Of a DNA stretch of 64,000 bases, positions 9,299-20,017 are shown one piece after another. Each line of letters opens with the position of its first letter. Positions within the stretch are counted from its first letter, which is position 1. Position numbers and translations under genes: made by a program. The notes below the pieces were generated by a model. It was not told the origin of the DNA, did no database searches, and saw nothing but the letters and a program-made list of their open reading frames with translations. The stretch covers positions 9,847 through 73,846 of the forward strand of contig BCIJ01000017.1 of NCBI GenBank assembly GCA_001599935.1, given 5' to 3'. This DNA comes from Holtermannia corniformis (taxonomy: Eukaryota; Basidiomycota; Tremellomycetes; Holtermanniales).

Positions 9299-9874
9299 AC
9301 GGACCTTGCTTTGATCTCCGTTTGATGCGATAGGAAGGGTACAGTCGAAGGTCGAAGTTACGGGTCGAAGGTCGAAGGTCGTCGAAACTCGCTTTTCCGC
9401 GTCGTTTCTAAGCCAAAATCAGCACTCGTTTTTGGACTGATTTTGGGCCCAAATGGCCTCCGAAGTGGCCTCAGAGGGCCTCTATTTTCAAAATTTTCCC
9501 ATGTCCGTATGCGCGACGGACTGGCGCGCCCCTGCGGGGGGCCTCCTGCGGAGGGCTTGCCCTCGCCGGGCAGGCAGCCTGCGGCTGGCTGGCCTTCGGC
9601 CAAGAGCGGGGCTCACCCTTGTGTACTTGATTGAGCTTGGAACACTTGACTTGGGCCAGACGTACGAACTACGACCTACGAACTACGACCTACGGGCCAC
9701 GAAATACGTATTACGACCGCACGGGTGTTTTACCGATTCGGCAGGCTATACGATGCAGCCACTTTTGCAAGAGCTTTTGCAAAATTATTTTGGTAGGGAT
9801 TTGGCCTCATAGGTTGCGTATAAGTGCCTCCGTCTTCTACCTATTTAGGTAGGCTAGGGTTGTTATTGGGGTGG
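9299..9874. repeat. Non-coding stretch with hairpin array and tandem repeats
   Basis: Short repeats of GGTCGAAGGTCGAA occur at about 9340-9380, and of TACGAACTACGACC at about 9660-9690. Between them, at 9529-9602, five tiny perfect stem-loops follow one another: CCCC-TGC-GGGG, CCTCC-TGC-GGAGG, GCCC-TCGCC-GGGC, CAGCC-TGC-GGCTG and TGGCC-TTC-GGCCA. I see no gene. Confidence 0.75.
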
Positions 9875-10110
9875 AAGGATTTATGCATTGATCAGATCCA
9901 TACGCTCTGAGGGAAAGAGGACACTGTCCGATTTCCCTCTCTTATATAGCTAGTCTATGTTCTAAGAATAAACGTTTGCCACTGAAGGCTGGCAGCCTGC
10001 CTGGCCTGCGGCCTGGCAGTCAGGCTGGCTGAGGTGGCAAGCGGCCTGGCAGACAGCTTGGCTGACGGCTGGCTGACGGCGCGCAGCGGCCAAGTGGCGA
10101 ATCCTTTACA
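9875..10110. repeat. Dispersed repeat family 2, copy B
   Basis: The left 80 bp match copy A (1233-1520), including the TTATATAGCTAGTCTA segment, and it ends AATCCTTTACA like copy A. The middle is a different low-complexity block rich in GGCTGGC/CCTGGC, with small palindromes such as GGCC-TGC-GGCC. Thus the two copies share ends but have different interiors. Confidence 0.6.
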
Positions 10111-10470
10111 GCCCACCCGTGTCAAGGATCACAATTCCTTTGTTTTACTCGATGTCTTACTATTGAAAACCAGCTGTCCGTGAATTCACTAACTGAATCA
10201 GGTCGCAGAAGTCAGAGAACGCAGAGCGTGGCACAGAAGGATAAATTGAGGGAGACCCACCTCGTCGGCAGCTCAGTCCTCGTCCTCATCCTTCTTTTCC
10301 TCAACTGCGCCGCCAACGTATGCGCTGGGTCTACCATAAAAGCGCAGATTCTATGACTTGGGGGTACTCCAAGTGATATCATGTGGTACAAGGCAATTCA
10401 TCGCCGATATAGACAAGCCTAGCCAGACCAGCGGGTTGGAAGCGTCGAGCGAAGTCACCTCCTCGATAGC

Positions 10471-10878
10471 TCAGTCCTCGTCCTCGTCTTCGTCCTCGTC
10501 CTCGTCCTCTTCGTCTTGCTCCTGCTCCTGCTGCTGCTGCTCCTGCTGCTGCTCCTCCTCCTCCTCCTCCTCCTCCTCCTCCTCCTCCTCCTCCTCGTCC
10601 TCCTCCTCCTCCTCCTCCTCCTCCTCCTGCTCCTCGTCCTCCTGCTCCTCGTCCTCCTCCTGGTTGTCCTCTTCCCACTCATCCGAGCTGTCCTCCGGCG
10701 TCGGCGGATCCTCAAAAAGGGGATCATAGGCTTTCAAAGCCCGTGGCTCCGCCAGACGCTTCGCCTCTCGATCGGCGACCATTGCCGGAGCCTCTGGGAC
10801 ATCTGAACTCGTCAGCACAGGGCAGAATCGCGATCTAACACTGACGGTTCGCACACTGCCAGCGTTCATTGGCGGCAT
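10471..10878 (-). CDS. Acidic protein with long Glu tract (hypothetical)
   Basis: A minus-strand frame begins with ordinary sequence (RTVSVRSRFCPVLTSSDVPE, AKRLAEPRALKAYDPLFED) and enters a long Glu run encoded by a TCC/CTC microsatellite at about 10486-10670, then Gln/Glu and Asp/Glu repeats ending DEDED and a stop at 10471. The first part looks truly coding. I start it at the ATG near 10878; more exons may lie upstream. About 190 bp downstream a second short frame (RFYGRPSAYVGGAVEEKK) ends in the same DEDED-stop context near 10270, so the real 3' end could use that exon. Acidic tracts like this occur in histone chaperones and nucleolar proteins, but no domain identifies it. Confidence 0.45.
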   Translation of the reverse strand: MPPMNAGSVRTVSVRSRFCPVLTSSDVPEAPAMVADREAKRLAEPRALKAYDPLFEDPPTPEDSSDEWEEDNQEEDEEQEDEEQEEEEEEEEEDEEEEEEEEEEEEEEEQQQEQQQQEQEQDEEDEDEDEDEDED

Positions 10879-10908
10879 CCTCGTCGCAACCTTCGTGATC
10901 GCAGACAA

Positions 10909-12269
10909 TAAGTCCCTCGGTGTGCAACTGGCCTTGATCTAGCATGGAGTGAGCATCGTGCTGAACTGGGCATGCGATCACACTCACGCCGTACACATGT
11001 CAAAAAACTCGACCGCGCCTTGTACTGGCATTCTTCATTGCCCTCCAAAGCTCGGCATTCTTGGCGACGAACCCACCTGCCTTGGGTCAGCGCTGTGTCC
11101 CCTCTGCGCCTGTAGACGCGATAGATGCCAAGTATCAATGCTGATCACTAATATGTCTGCGAGGTCAGTCATACCTCGTGATCATACCGCCCTTCAGCAT
11201 GAGACGATGAGATTTCCCATTGCGCTATTGGTCAATAAGCTTCTATCGCGGCTCGCGAGCGAAGCGATAAAGCAAAGATCGTCCTGCGAGGTCACAGGTC
11301 ACAAGCGGATCTGCTCTCAGGATACGCTACTCCCGACGGGACTGCCGCTATCGGCCTACTGCGATACTATGCATAGCACGGGAGACCCAAAGGATTAGCG
11401 CTGACCGAAGCTGCATGTCGCGTCGGTTCCGCGCGGCCGGCCCTCAATACGTAGCCGTGGTGCGGTAGGCACCGCTTCGGTGGGTTTGGACTGACAAGCT
11501 TTAGCTGAAGGCCTTGAATTTGTATGACACAGCTGAGGGTCGCGCTGAGGCGCAGAGTGCGGGGGTTTCTCGTGAGAGGCCGTGAGAAGGGTTTTTGACG
11601 AAAATGGTCAATTAGCAGCCGCACAGCACACGCCGGAAAGTTTCCGTTCTTCGGGGAGGGCGGGGCTGCGCTCCCGAGTCCTGGGGAATCATATTGCATC
11701 GTCTTCTTATTCAAGTGACCGAGACCGACACAACGCTGTTATGCGTCTTTGCCTGTTCTGGATAGAGGATGCCCTACACACGTCTGCATGGAGACTGTCA
11801 TAGCTCGGACTACGCTGCGAACCTTAGTGTGTTTTTATGAGCTCAGTCGTCTATCAATCCATGTCCTCCCTCTTCTCCGTACATCCGCACCTCGCAATCA
11901 GCTTGAGCTAGACTAGCTGATTGCGTAACATCTTCTCGACAGATTGCTCCACAGGTTGTTAGGTTGTTGAAAGAGTGGCGCATGTTGACGGTTTGCAAAA
12001 GCCGGAAGCCGACCGTAAGTACGTTTGAGAAACATGAAGCAACACTGATTGGCGTGAGAACCGTGGTTGACACACTGTCGCAATGCTTGGGAGATGCGCT
12101 GGGGTCGGCAACTACACAGCTGCCAGCATGGTGGTGGGATGGACTCGATGACAGATGACACACGTATATCAACAAATATGCAGGTCTCTACAGCGGCATT
12201 GTCCCAATTGTGAGCTCCTTCCTCAACCTTTAATCGAGATTGATTGCCTTTCGCGTTACTTCGGCCAAT
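10909..12269. other. No gene recognised
   Basis: Several frames of 70-150 codons exist on both strands, but none has a recognisable motif, splice support or convincing composition. The stretch separates the repeat-rich arm from the first intact gene. It may hold decayed sequence. Confidence 0.4.
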
Positions 12270-13643
12270 TCATTCGACGGCAGGCGATACCACCGACGTC
12301 TGTGCAGGCGCTGTTGCCTGCAAAGCCTTGCGTTTCTGCGGCACCTGTACTGATGATGGGCCAGGCTCGAGACCTTTGCGGATCTTCTTCGCTCTCGGGT
12401 TGGCTTTGAGCATCTGGAGGTACGTGTTGTGTTTGAAGCCCCGGCCAATCGTTTCGCAGAATTCTTCCACCGACTGCTCTTTACCCTTGCGCCCCGTTGC
12501 GAGCTCTCGAAGTGCTTTCAGATGGTTCAGATCCGGGAATTTGCCGACGCAGCAAGCGAGGCGATGCCAGATCTTGCCTTTGCGAACGCAGTCGGCGAGG
12601 TCGTGGCGCCCAAGCTCATCAAGTGCGGCGGCAAAGGCAGCTTCCTCTCTGCTTAAGTCGTTGTTGCCTTTGCGAAAGTTGCGGACATCCTGAAGCCCCT
12701 CTGGGGGAGCAAAAGCTTCGCCCTTAGAAACGACCTGAGCCCTACCATATTGTTAATCCGATGTAGCGAGCACAGGCCGGGCGACGCACCATTCCCAGTC
12801 GATGACTGCCGTCAACTGTCCTTGCTCGTCCACAAGCCACTGATCTCCCTTGTCGTCGCCGTGCTTGAGATACAGCCCGTTTTGCACCCACAGCTGTGGC
12901 GTCTTCTTGATGAGGTTGTGGAGCCAGAGGTGAACAACGTAACCGTGAGGGGCAAAGCCGGGATATTTGCCTTGTTCGATCTTACGGAGAACGTGGCCAG
13001 AGTATCTGAGGTAGCGATCGGCACTAGACGCAAAAGGGCCAAAGTAGTGTGGAACGGTGGATCGTACGAAAACCGAGTCATCGACGAGTGGGCCGACGAC
13101 AGCATTGATCTCGGTTGGCGAGGCAGAAGTGAGGCTACCGACCGCTTTGAATGGTATTTCGGACAGCCGAACGTAAAACTTGGCCAAGCCGGCAATGATG
13201 GAGATGATCTGGTCCGGAGAATGCGGTCCGGTAGCCAGGGGAGAGCCGCAGGGCGAACCCGGCAGCTTGTCGACAAACATGAAGTTCAATCCAGCCGGTT
13301 CGTCTGTAAACCGGCGTGAGCCCAGCACATATACCGTATGTGACATACCGCCGCGAAGGTGAGGTACGTAAGCGCGAGGTACAGGCAAGCCAGCGTTATA
13401 GAGAACAGTCATCGTCGCCACCTCGCTCTCCTTGAGATCACGCTCCATGGGAGCCAGTCTGAGATCTAATTCGAGACGGATGCGAGCAAACCACTCGACT
13501 CCGTCCGAGAAGATCACAGGAATGTGGAGGTGCCGAGCGCCGTCAACCGGTGGTTCCGCGTCCTTGACAGTCGGTGAATATCCGGGGCGAAGTGCATCGG
13601 CATAGCTGGCGAGATCAATGAGTTTGGCTTTACGAAGTGCCAT
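12270..13643 (-). CDS. APH-family (aminoglycoside phosphotransferase-like) kinase fold protein
   Basis: Two exons, 13643-12774 and 12734-12270, are joined across a 39-nt intron (GTGCTC donor, GGATTAAC branch, CAG end), giving about 444 residues. The kinase-like fold signs are present: an N-lobe with VIFSDGVEWFARIRL; then NFMFVDKLPGSP; then a catalytic-loop region YLKHGDDKGDQWLVDEQG and LTAVIDWEW, which corresponds to the Mg-binding DWE of APH proteins. The C-terminal helices (LSREEAAFAAALDELGRHDL, KIWHRLACCVG) are typical of the fungal APH superfamily. Such proteins are numerous in fungi and mostly of unknown substrate, so antibiotic resistance should not be assumed. It is divergent from the plus-strand gene at 14151. 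The basic tail after KHNTYLQMLKANPRAKKIRK is variable. Confidence 0.8.
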
Positions 13644-14150
13644 GTCCCTCTGGGATATGTTAGCACCGGCGATGATCTCGGCTGCAGCGACCTACGGCTT
13701 TATTAGGAGATAGGGGGGGAAGGCGCTTTGCCTGAGACGCATGGTCAGCGTGACACTTTGCGCAACGTACGACTCACAGAGACTGTGAAAGTGCTCGTCT
13801 GCGAAGCCTGAGACATGGCGACTGCCTTGCGGTCTTGGTCGTTACATGATGAGTTCGCGAACCGTTAAGCATGACGCCACTTACGTACCCGAAGTAGGCC
13901 TGCGATCAAGCTTGCGCCAGCACCCGCCTCTACGTCCGTCCAGCACCCAGTTGCTTCGCAGCAGCTTTAGCGTGGCGGGTAGACTCTCAGCCTCTGACGA
14001 TTCGGTGAATGAGTCCTACCATACGATTGTGGGCAATGGCTACAATAATTTAAGTATGCGTGTTTCTGCCAAGGTAGGCGCGAGGCAGGGGGCACGTGGC
14101 AGCCACGCTCTCATTTCGCTCGTCCCACCCAGCATCAACAACAACCACTA
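13644..14150. promoter_or_regulatory. Divergent intergenic region
   Basis: About 500 bp lie between the start of the APH-like gene (minus) and the start of the large plus-strand gene, so it should contain both promoters. I see no clear TATA box or conserved motif. Short frames here lack support. Confidence 0.4.
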
Positions 14151-17100
14151 ATGAGCTCAAGGACGCGAGTCCTGCGATCGACAGCGGGAGACAAGCGGCG
14201 CAGGGCGACACCTTCCGACGTGAATGATCCAGGCCCATCATCACATCGGCAGTCTTCCACGACGCCGTCAACTTTTTCGCCGCGGAAGCTGCGCTCAGCG
14301 GCGAACCGTGCGTCAGAGGGGGTCGGTGTACCGTCTTCAAGTGCGCAAAGGCATACTCAGCCGCTCCGAAGTACAAGGAGCCTTGTATCGAACCCATCAG
14401 CTATCTTCGAGCAAAGTGCAGACGAGGACGATGGCGAACGACATCGCACACCTCGTCCGAGATCGTCGGCAAGGCCGCACGATAGTGGCTCTGGACAGCG
14501 CTACCGGATGCGCCAATCATTGCTCGAGCCTGCAGTGACTCCAATGACCATCGAGACGCGTGCTAGTGTCCTACTCAATGTTGCAGGCGATGTCCTGCTG
14601 ACTTACGCACGCTACTCGGATGCAACGGAAAAGCACAGCGAGGCAAGGCGGCGGGCGTGGCTCAAGTTTGAAGGTGCAGCCGATACCCTCGAGAGTAGCG
14701 CAGATCTGACTACCTTCAGGAGCGCATAGGATTCTCTCTGACGAACCGGCGCCTCCCTTTCTCGAGCTCGAGAACATCATCGGCGCTCTGCCATCACGCT
14801 ACAAGGTGGAGATCCAGCAAGGTCGAATCCCCTCGCTCCTGCTGGGTCTACAACTATCCAACCTCGTCACCTTTCTTCACGTCATCATCGATCCGCCGCT
14901 GGCGTCGACCAGTCTCGATCCATCGCAAGAGGATATAGCGCGTTCGACGATGGAAATCATGTACCTGGCGTGGAAGAAATTTTGGGTGGTCGTTGTGGCA
15001 GGCGATGCGGTCTCTGAAGAGGCTGCAATGGCGCTATGGGTCGATTTCAGCACGCAAGCCAGTCTTTAGTCGCAGTACAGCGACTGTGCGCTGACCAGCA
15101 CCGACAGATATACTTGCTTTCAGTTGGACGACCAGATTCGCGGCTCTTCTCGCCGACGAAGTACCCGAACCTGCAGCAGAGTACGATTCACTCGCGCGCA
15201 AACGATGTGTTCTCTCCGTCTGCGTATGCTCGGTTCGCAAAGCCCACGGCCAAAAGCGTCGATACGCAGAAGGGTGCGCCGAGGCGTGTCGGCGAGAATT
15301 GGGTTCGACTGAGTGAAGAGCGCAAGCAGCTAGTAGGTTGCTTGAATCCACTGGCCGGTAGCTGATCAGCGCGCTTTGAAGTTGGCCGAGGGCGATGTCA
15401 GTGAGCTGCGACGGGCGTTTTCATACGACAAGTTTCGCAACCAGATGGTCGCGTATGTGACGCACACGATTCGTCACCGAGAATCACTGGGCATCGTGAG
15501 TTGAATGAGCAGTGTCTGACCCGTGGCTGATGGTGATAGACGCCTAGCCGCCTCAATGCGCCCATCGACGGTAGTAGGCTTGAATCTGTTGATTCGGATC
15601 TCGAAGACTCTGAGGCAGTAGCGTCCGGACTCGAGACAGAGGCCGACTCGGACACCGAGGATCTGGACATCGACGATGCTCCGTCCCGCGCCCAGATGCT
15701 CTCACCGTCATCTCCGCCCGACTTCAGCTCTCTTCCGGACCTTCAACAAGAGTCTAGCGATCGGGAAGAGCAGCCTCGTGAGGCGATGTCGAGCTATCTC
15801 AACGGACCGATCGACGAGGACCTGTTGCGCTCGATTGCAGCAGAAACACAGAGCGAGCAAGAAAGTGCAGTAGAGTCCGAACCCCAGACAGAGGATGAGA
15901 CCCAGTGGCCGATCCTCGAGGCCGTAGGCGGGCGCTTGATCCAAAAGCAAGCAGCAGCTAGGCTGAGCGGTATATCTTCTTCGTGAGTCCGTTCCACCAC
16001 ACCTCGAACTGAGTGCTGACGCGGTGTGCAAGCTTCCGATTCGCCGCTGCTCAACTGGTGACGGATCGAGTTGCGTGGAATAGCGACTCCGATGTCGGTG
16101 AAACCCCAAGGCCTAGCAAGCGCACCCGCGCGTCACCCGAGAATGAAGTCACAATAAGAAAGGGGGCTCTGCCCGTGCGACGCGGAAAAGACATCTTCGA
16201 TCAAGTCTCGACACCACCAAAGTGGACTGAGAAATTGCTCGCCAAATCGAAAGCGGGCCCGGGTTCCGAGGAAGAGCGCCAGAGAGTTACCGAGTCAGCC
16301 AAGGACATGGCGGCTGAGCCTGAATTGCACGACGAGAGCGAGCAGGCAATGTCCGAGGATGACATGACACCGCATACGAACGACCTTCACGGCGAACCTA
16401 CCCCTCGCCAATCATCCGCGCAGTCTCCATCAGCTGGTGTCGCTGACACCGACGATGTCGAGGAGGAAGAGCAAGAGGAGATCCAGGAGCACGGATGTGG
16501 TTCGACACCGATACCGGAAGACTTTACGGAAGACTTTTTTGAAGCGCTGGACACAGTCGATTTCTCAGAGATGCCAGGAACCCAGATCCTGACCAGTGCC
16601 CAAGCGCCGTCGGGAGATCGGGTAGGCACATCGATCCAGAGCAGTACTTCTGGGGCGAGGATTACCACCCCAGTCGGCGGCAACGACGACTTTACCGACA
16701 CCAGCGACTACGCGAATGAGCCTGATTTTCCAATGGCGGACAGCCAAATGGCTGCTGATGATTCCCTTAGAAGGGACGGTCGTGCCTTGCAGGGCAAGAT
16801 CAAGCCCAGGATCCCACAGACTGGCGGAACAGACTTTGTCTCTGACGATGACGAACTCGATCTCACTGCGGCGCCCTCCGGTTCCTCAAAGGGGTTATCA
16901 TCAACTGCTCCTGTCCGCGGACCGGCCATTCAACTTGATGCGCCGTCCTTCCCTATCTCTACTCCTGTAGGCCCCTCTAACCGTCCCCGCCAACCGACCA
17001 CGGTAGTGTCAAGTAGCGGTCGGGTCAGACAATCATCCGCCATCTCAGATGCAACAACCACTTCCAAATTCGCTCTGCCCAGCAGCTTCCGAGGCACATC

Positions 17101-18409
17101 CGGCCGCGTCACCCAACTCTACTCGCAGCACATTGGCAAGACGGATCCGCTGATGGTGGACGAAAACGGAGACGAGCTTCAACCGCAGGACGACTTGTGC
17201 ATGAGGAAACTTCAAACCAGACGCGCGAAAAAGCAACAGTCCCTCATCTTCGGTCGGCTAGAGGGCCAGGTCACTCGCTACAGTCGCCTGACTGGAGCGA
17301 CCGTCCGCTGGAAACCTGCAGAGACCTTGCTGCTGTACCGCACTTTGCAACAGGTCGCTACGAGCGAAGAGCACCCACTGCAGGTCGTTGAGCATCTACA
17401 TGGCGAGTTCGGGACCGAGTCGAATGCGCTGCAGAACTTCAGCAAGGAGCATATGCGACTCAAGCTCAGAGAGGTCGTCAAGAGCCGAATCAATAACAAC
17501 CTGCCGGTCGTCGGCAATGCACGACGCTTTCTGTCACCTGCTATGCCGCAAAAGCAGGAATGGGAGGCAGACATGGACGTGGCCCGCCATCAGCTCGCCG
17601 GAGAGCTACAGGCCGAGCTGCGAGCTAAGCGTGCGCAGAGGCAACAGACAGATAGCGAGCTGGACGAACTCGAGTCGGATGACCACGACATCTTGCAGTC
17701 TGTCGATGAAGACGCTACTGAGCGGATGGAAGACAACGAGGTCGCCGAAATATCGCAGCCTTCTGAATGGTCGCCATCGGGACAGTCGCCGCGCCGCGCC
17801 GCTGGGCGGCACTTCCAGACAGGCGCAAACCGGACGCCAGCGAAGGAGCCGCTCTTCTTGCCTGGTTACTCGTCTGATGAGCTGACCAGGACGGTGCAGC
17901 CTGCTGCTGTGCCCGGTGTTACACTGGCACACGAGAGCGCTGCGTCTGGCCGCAGACCTACGACTCGGCGCAAAGCCAAAGCAATCGTCGACCGAGAAAG
18001 CGATGTCGAGAGCGAAGCTTCACAGGTGGGAGCCAAGACATCAACTCTTCATCCTCCTATCGCTTCTCGTACGCGTACCGGCAGAAGTCATATTCAGCCG
18101 GCGAAGCCGATCCCACCGTCGAAGCGTCGAGCAGACGCGCACAGCGCGCTATTGAACTCGCGTGGAAACGTGAATGACCAAAATGACGGATCGGTGACTG
18201 CTCGCACGACCGCGGTCGGGCTTGGCAAGGTACGGCAATCAGGCTTGTGATACACGGAACTAACCACAGGACAGCTCTTTGAAAGCTATGACGAAATACC
18301 GCTGGAATCTGAAGAAGATGACGAGATGGGTCAAACTCAGAAGCGTGAGATTGTCGGTCGCGCGGTAGCTGAGCACCGGTTGCTCGCAAGTGGTAGCCCT
18401 GAGGTGTGA
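14151..18409 (+). CDS. Large nuclear-type protein with helical N-terminus and Myb-like segment
   Basis: Seven exons fit: 14151-14673, 14720-15061, 15124-15332, 15370-15495, 15540-15982, 16033-18229 and 18275-18409, about 1324 residues. Six introns of 37-62 nt are used; the second boundary pair is ambiguous. Residues about 1-130 are basic and Ser-rich. Then an all-helical block (TRASVLLNVAGDVLLTYARY, LENIIGALPSRYKVEIQQ, SLLLGLQLSNLVTFLHVI, AWKKFWVVVVAG) suggests a dimerisation fold. A long acidic, disordered middle with KRTR-type nuclear signals follows. Near residue 950 is RWKPAETLLLYRTLQQV ... NFSKEHMRLKLREVVKSRI, resembling a SANT/Myb three-helix unit. The order helical domain, long linker, Myb recalls TRF/Taz1 telomere proteins, but the telobox sequence is not evident. 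It could equally be another chromatin protein. Function is not assigned. Confidence 0.7.
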
Positions 18410-18573
18410 TGTCCCAGCGTCGTGGCTAACACGGCATGCTACGACTGGACTTAAGCCCGTTGCGTTTGGGTCACGTTGAATTGCTGACCGCTAATAACAC
18501 ATGCGGTGGTGCTGACATCTCTCGACTAACGTTATCCGCTCGAGCGATCTGCCAGCAGATCACTTGCTATAAC

Positions 18574-20017
18574 TCATGTGAAGATTCGCAGTGCATTGAT
18601 GTCCCAGTAGGCATCTACGAAAGCCTCGGGCGATGTGTCGATGAAGGCGTTGCACGCCGCTCTGCCTGCGCCACCCGGGCAAGTGCTTGGATATGAGTTG
18701 CCCGCCCAGTCACCTACGTAAGTCAGCTCGGGGTCCGCGAACGTGAGTAGAAACGCTTCCGTACCGCAGAACGTTAGGTTGATGATGATTCTGTGCTTAC
18801 CGAAAAATTGAGGCCAGTCGCAGCTATCGCTGTTAAACAAAGCAATTGGCTGACCCAGGTCGGACTCGCTGATACTGATGCTGTCGAGCGATACGATCGA
18901 CGAAGGCACCAACTCATCATCGCGAGCCCAAAAGTAGACAGCAGCTCCCTTGGTAGAGCGGCGCATGACATACCTACTCCACGGTAAGTGCCTCTGAGTC
19001 CGACGCGCTCAACGGCTCACCAGCCACCTCCGGCAGCATTGAAGCCAGACCCATACGATTTCCGGTCCTTGAAATCCACTCCGCAGCCTACGCAGAAGTA
19101 AGTGAGACCCGTGCGCTCGCCGATAGCTAGCTAACCTTGATGCCCTTCGCAAGTCAAATCGTCAACGGCACTGAGATTCATCAGTAAGAGGTCCCACGGC
19201 AGTGCAGATAATCCACAACCGACCCTGACATATCCCGCACCTGCGTCATTGAGCATCCAGCAGTTGTATGCAGTGTTGCTTTGTTGATCGTGTCAATATT
19301 AACGCCCTCGATGATGTCAATTTCGCCTCCCGCCGGCCAATGTCCATCGGCGGTGTTGGTCCAGAATGCTAAACATCTGAGTGATCATGCTGCTCCTCAA
19401 TGGGTCTGCTTACCCGGCCAAGTGCCGCAGCCGGTGGGCATATGGTTCAAATCAAGTACGTACAAGCCCTGTCGCCTCAGTTGGTGGTGATAGCACGATC
19501 CACAGACGCACCTCGTCAAACGTGTCCTTGCTCATGATCCGAACGCTGTCCCGACCTCTTGCCCCACTCTGGACCATCTCAGCGGTATCCGGCTGCATGA
19601 TGAACCGCTTGCCGTCCGCGATTGACAAGTTTGATCGCCTTGCTGTGGCTTGATCGACGTAGCTGAAAACAACCTTAGCCAGCACCAATTGTCTTCGGAA
19701 TATTTACTTGACGCGCCCGTGCGTCGGATCGTTAATAGTCTCCCAGGTGAAGCCTTCGAAGAAGTCGTCCCCGATGAAGGAAGTCTGGGCATGTTGCAGC
19801 TCAATCTTACAGTGTATCTGCCACTCACCGTCAGAGCGTAGCTCTGGCCGCTAACATTGAACTGCGTGACCTCCGGCACGGTCCCGTTGCTAAGCGCACA
19901 TTCCCGATCCTGGATAACGTGCGCATCGAGTGCCGCGGCCACGGGCAGACTATTCCCTGATGGAAGGCCAGCCACGCTGCGGACGACTAGAGGACACAGG
20001 ATGAATGGAAAGATCAT
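18574..20017 (-). CDS. Secreted glycoside hydrolase family 16 glucanase
   Basis: The start at 20017 gives a signal peptide (MIFPFILCPLVV). Exon 1 (20017-19829) ends QSYALT; exon 2 (19784-19708) reads TSFIGDDFFEGFTWETINDP; exon 3 continues VNYVDQATARR and DSVRIMSKDTFDE. Later exons give LYVLDLNHMPTGCGTWPAFW, then GGEIDIIEGVN, which is the GH16 catalytic ExDxxE motif, then ATLHTTAGCSM, GCGVDFKDRKSYGSGFN, GGGWYVMRRSTKGAAVYFW and the end INALRIFT. This order is that of fungal endo-1,3(4)-beta-glucanases/CRH-like enzymes acting on cell-wall or plant glucans outside the cell. One exon boundary after GCSMT (about 19160-19240) does not join cleanly by eye, so a sequence error, unusual splice or mutation is possible. 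The convergent neighbour ends at 18409. Confidence 0.9.

Noticed and set aside
10516..10806. Poly-Leu plus-strand frame resembling a membrane protein
   Set aside because: It is the CTC/CTG repeat read in another frame; the minus-strand acidic frame has natural sequence on its N-terminal side.
12270..13643. Antibiotic-resistance reading of the APH-like gene
   Set aside because: Fungal APH-superfamily proteins are numerous and mostly unrelated to drug resistance; no evidence here for a drug substrate.
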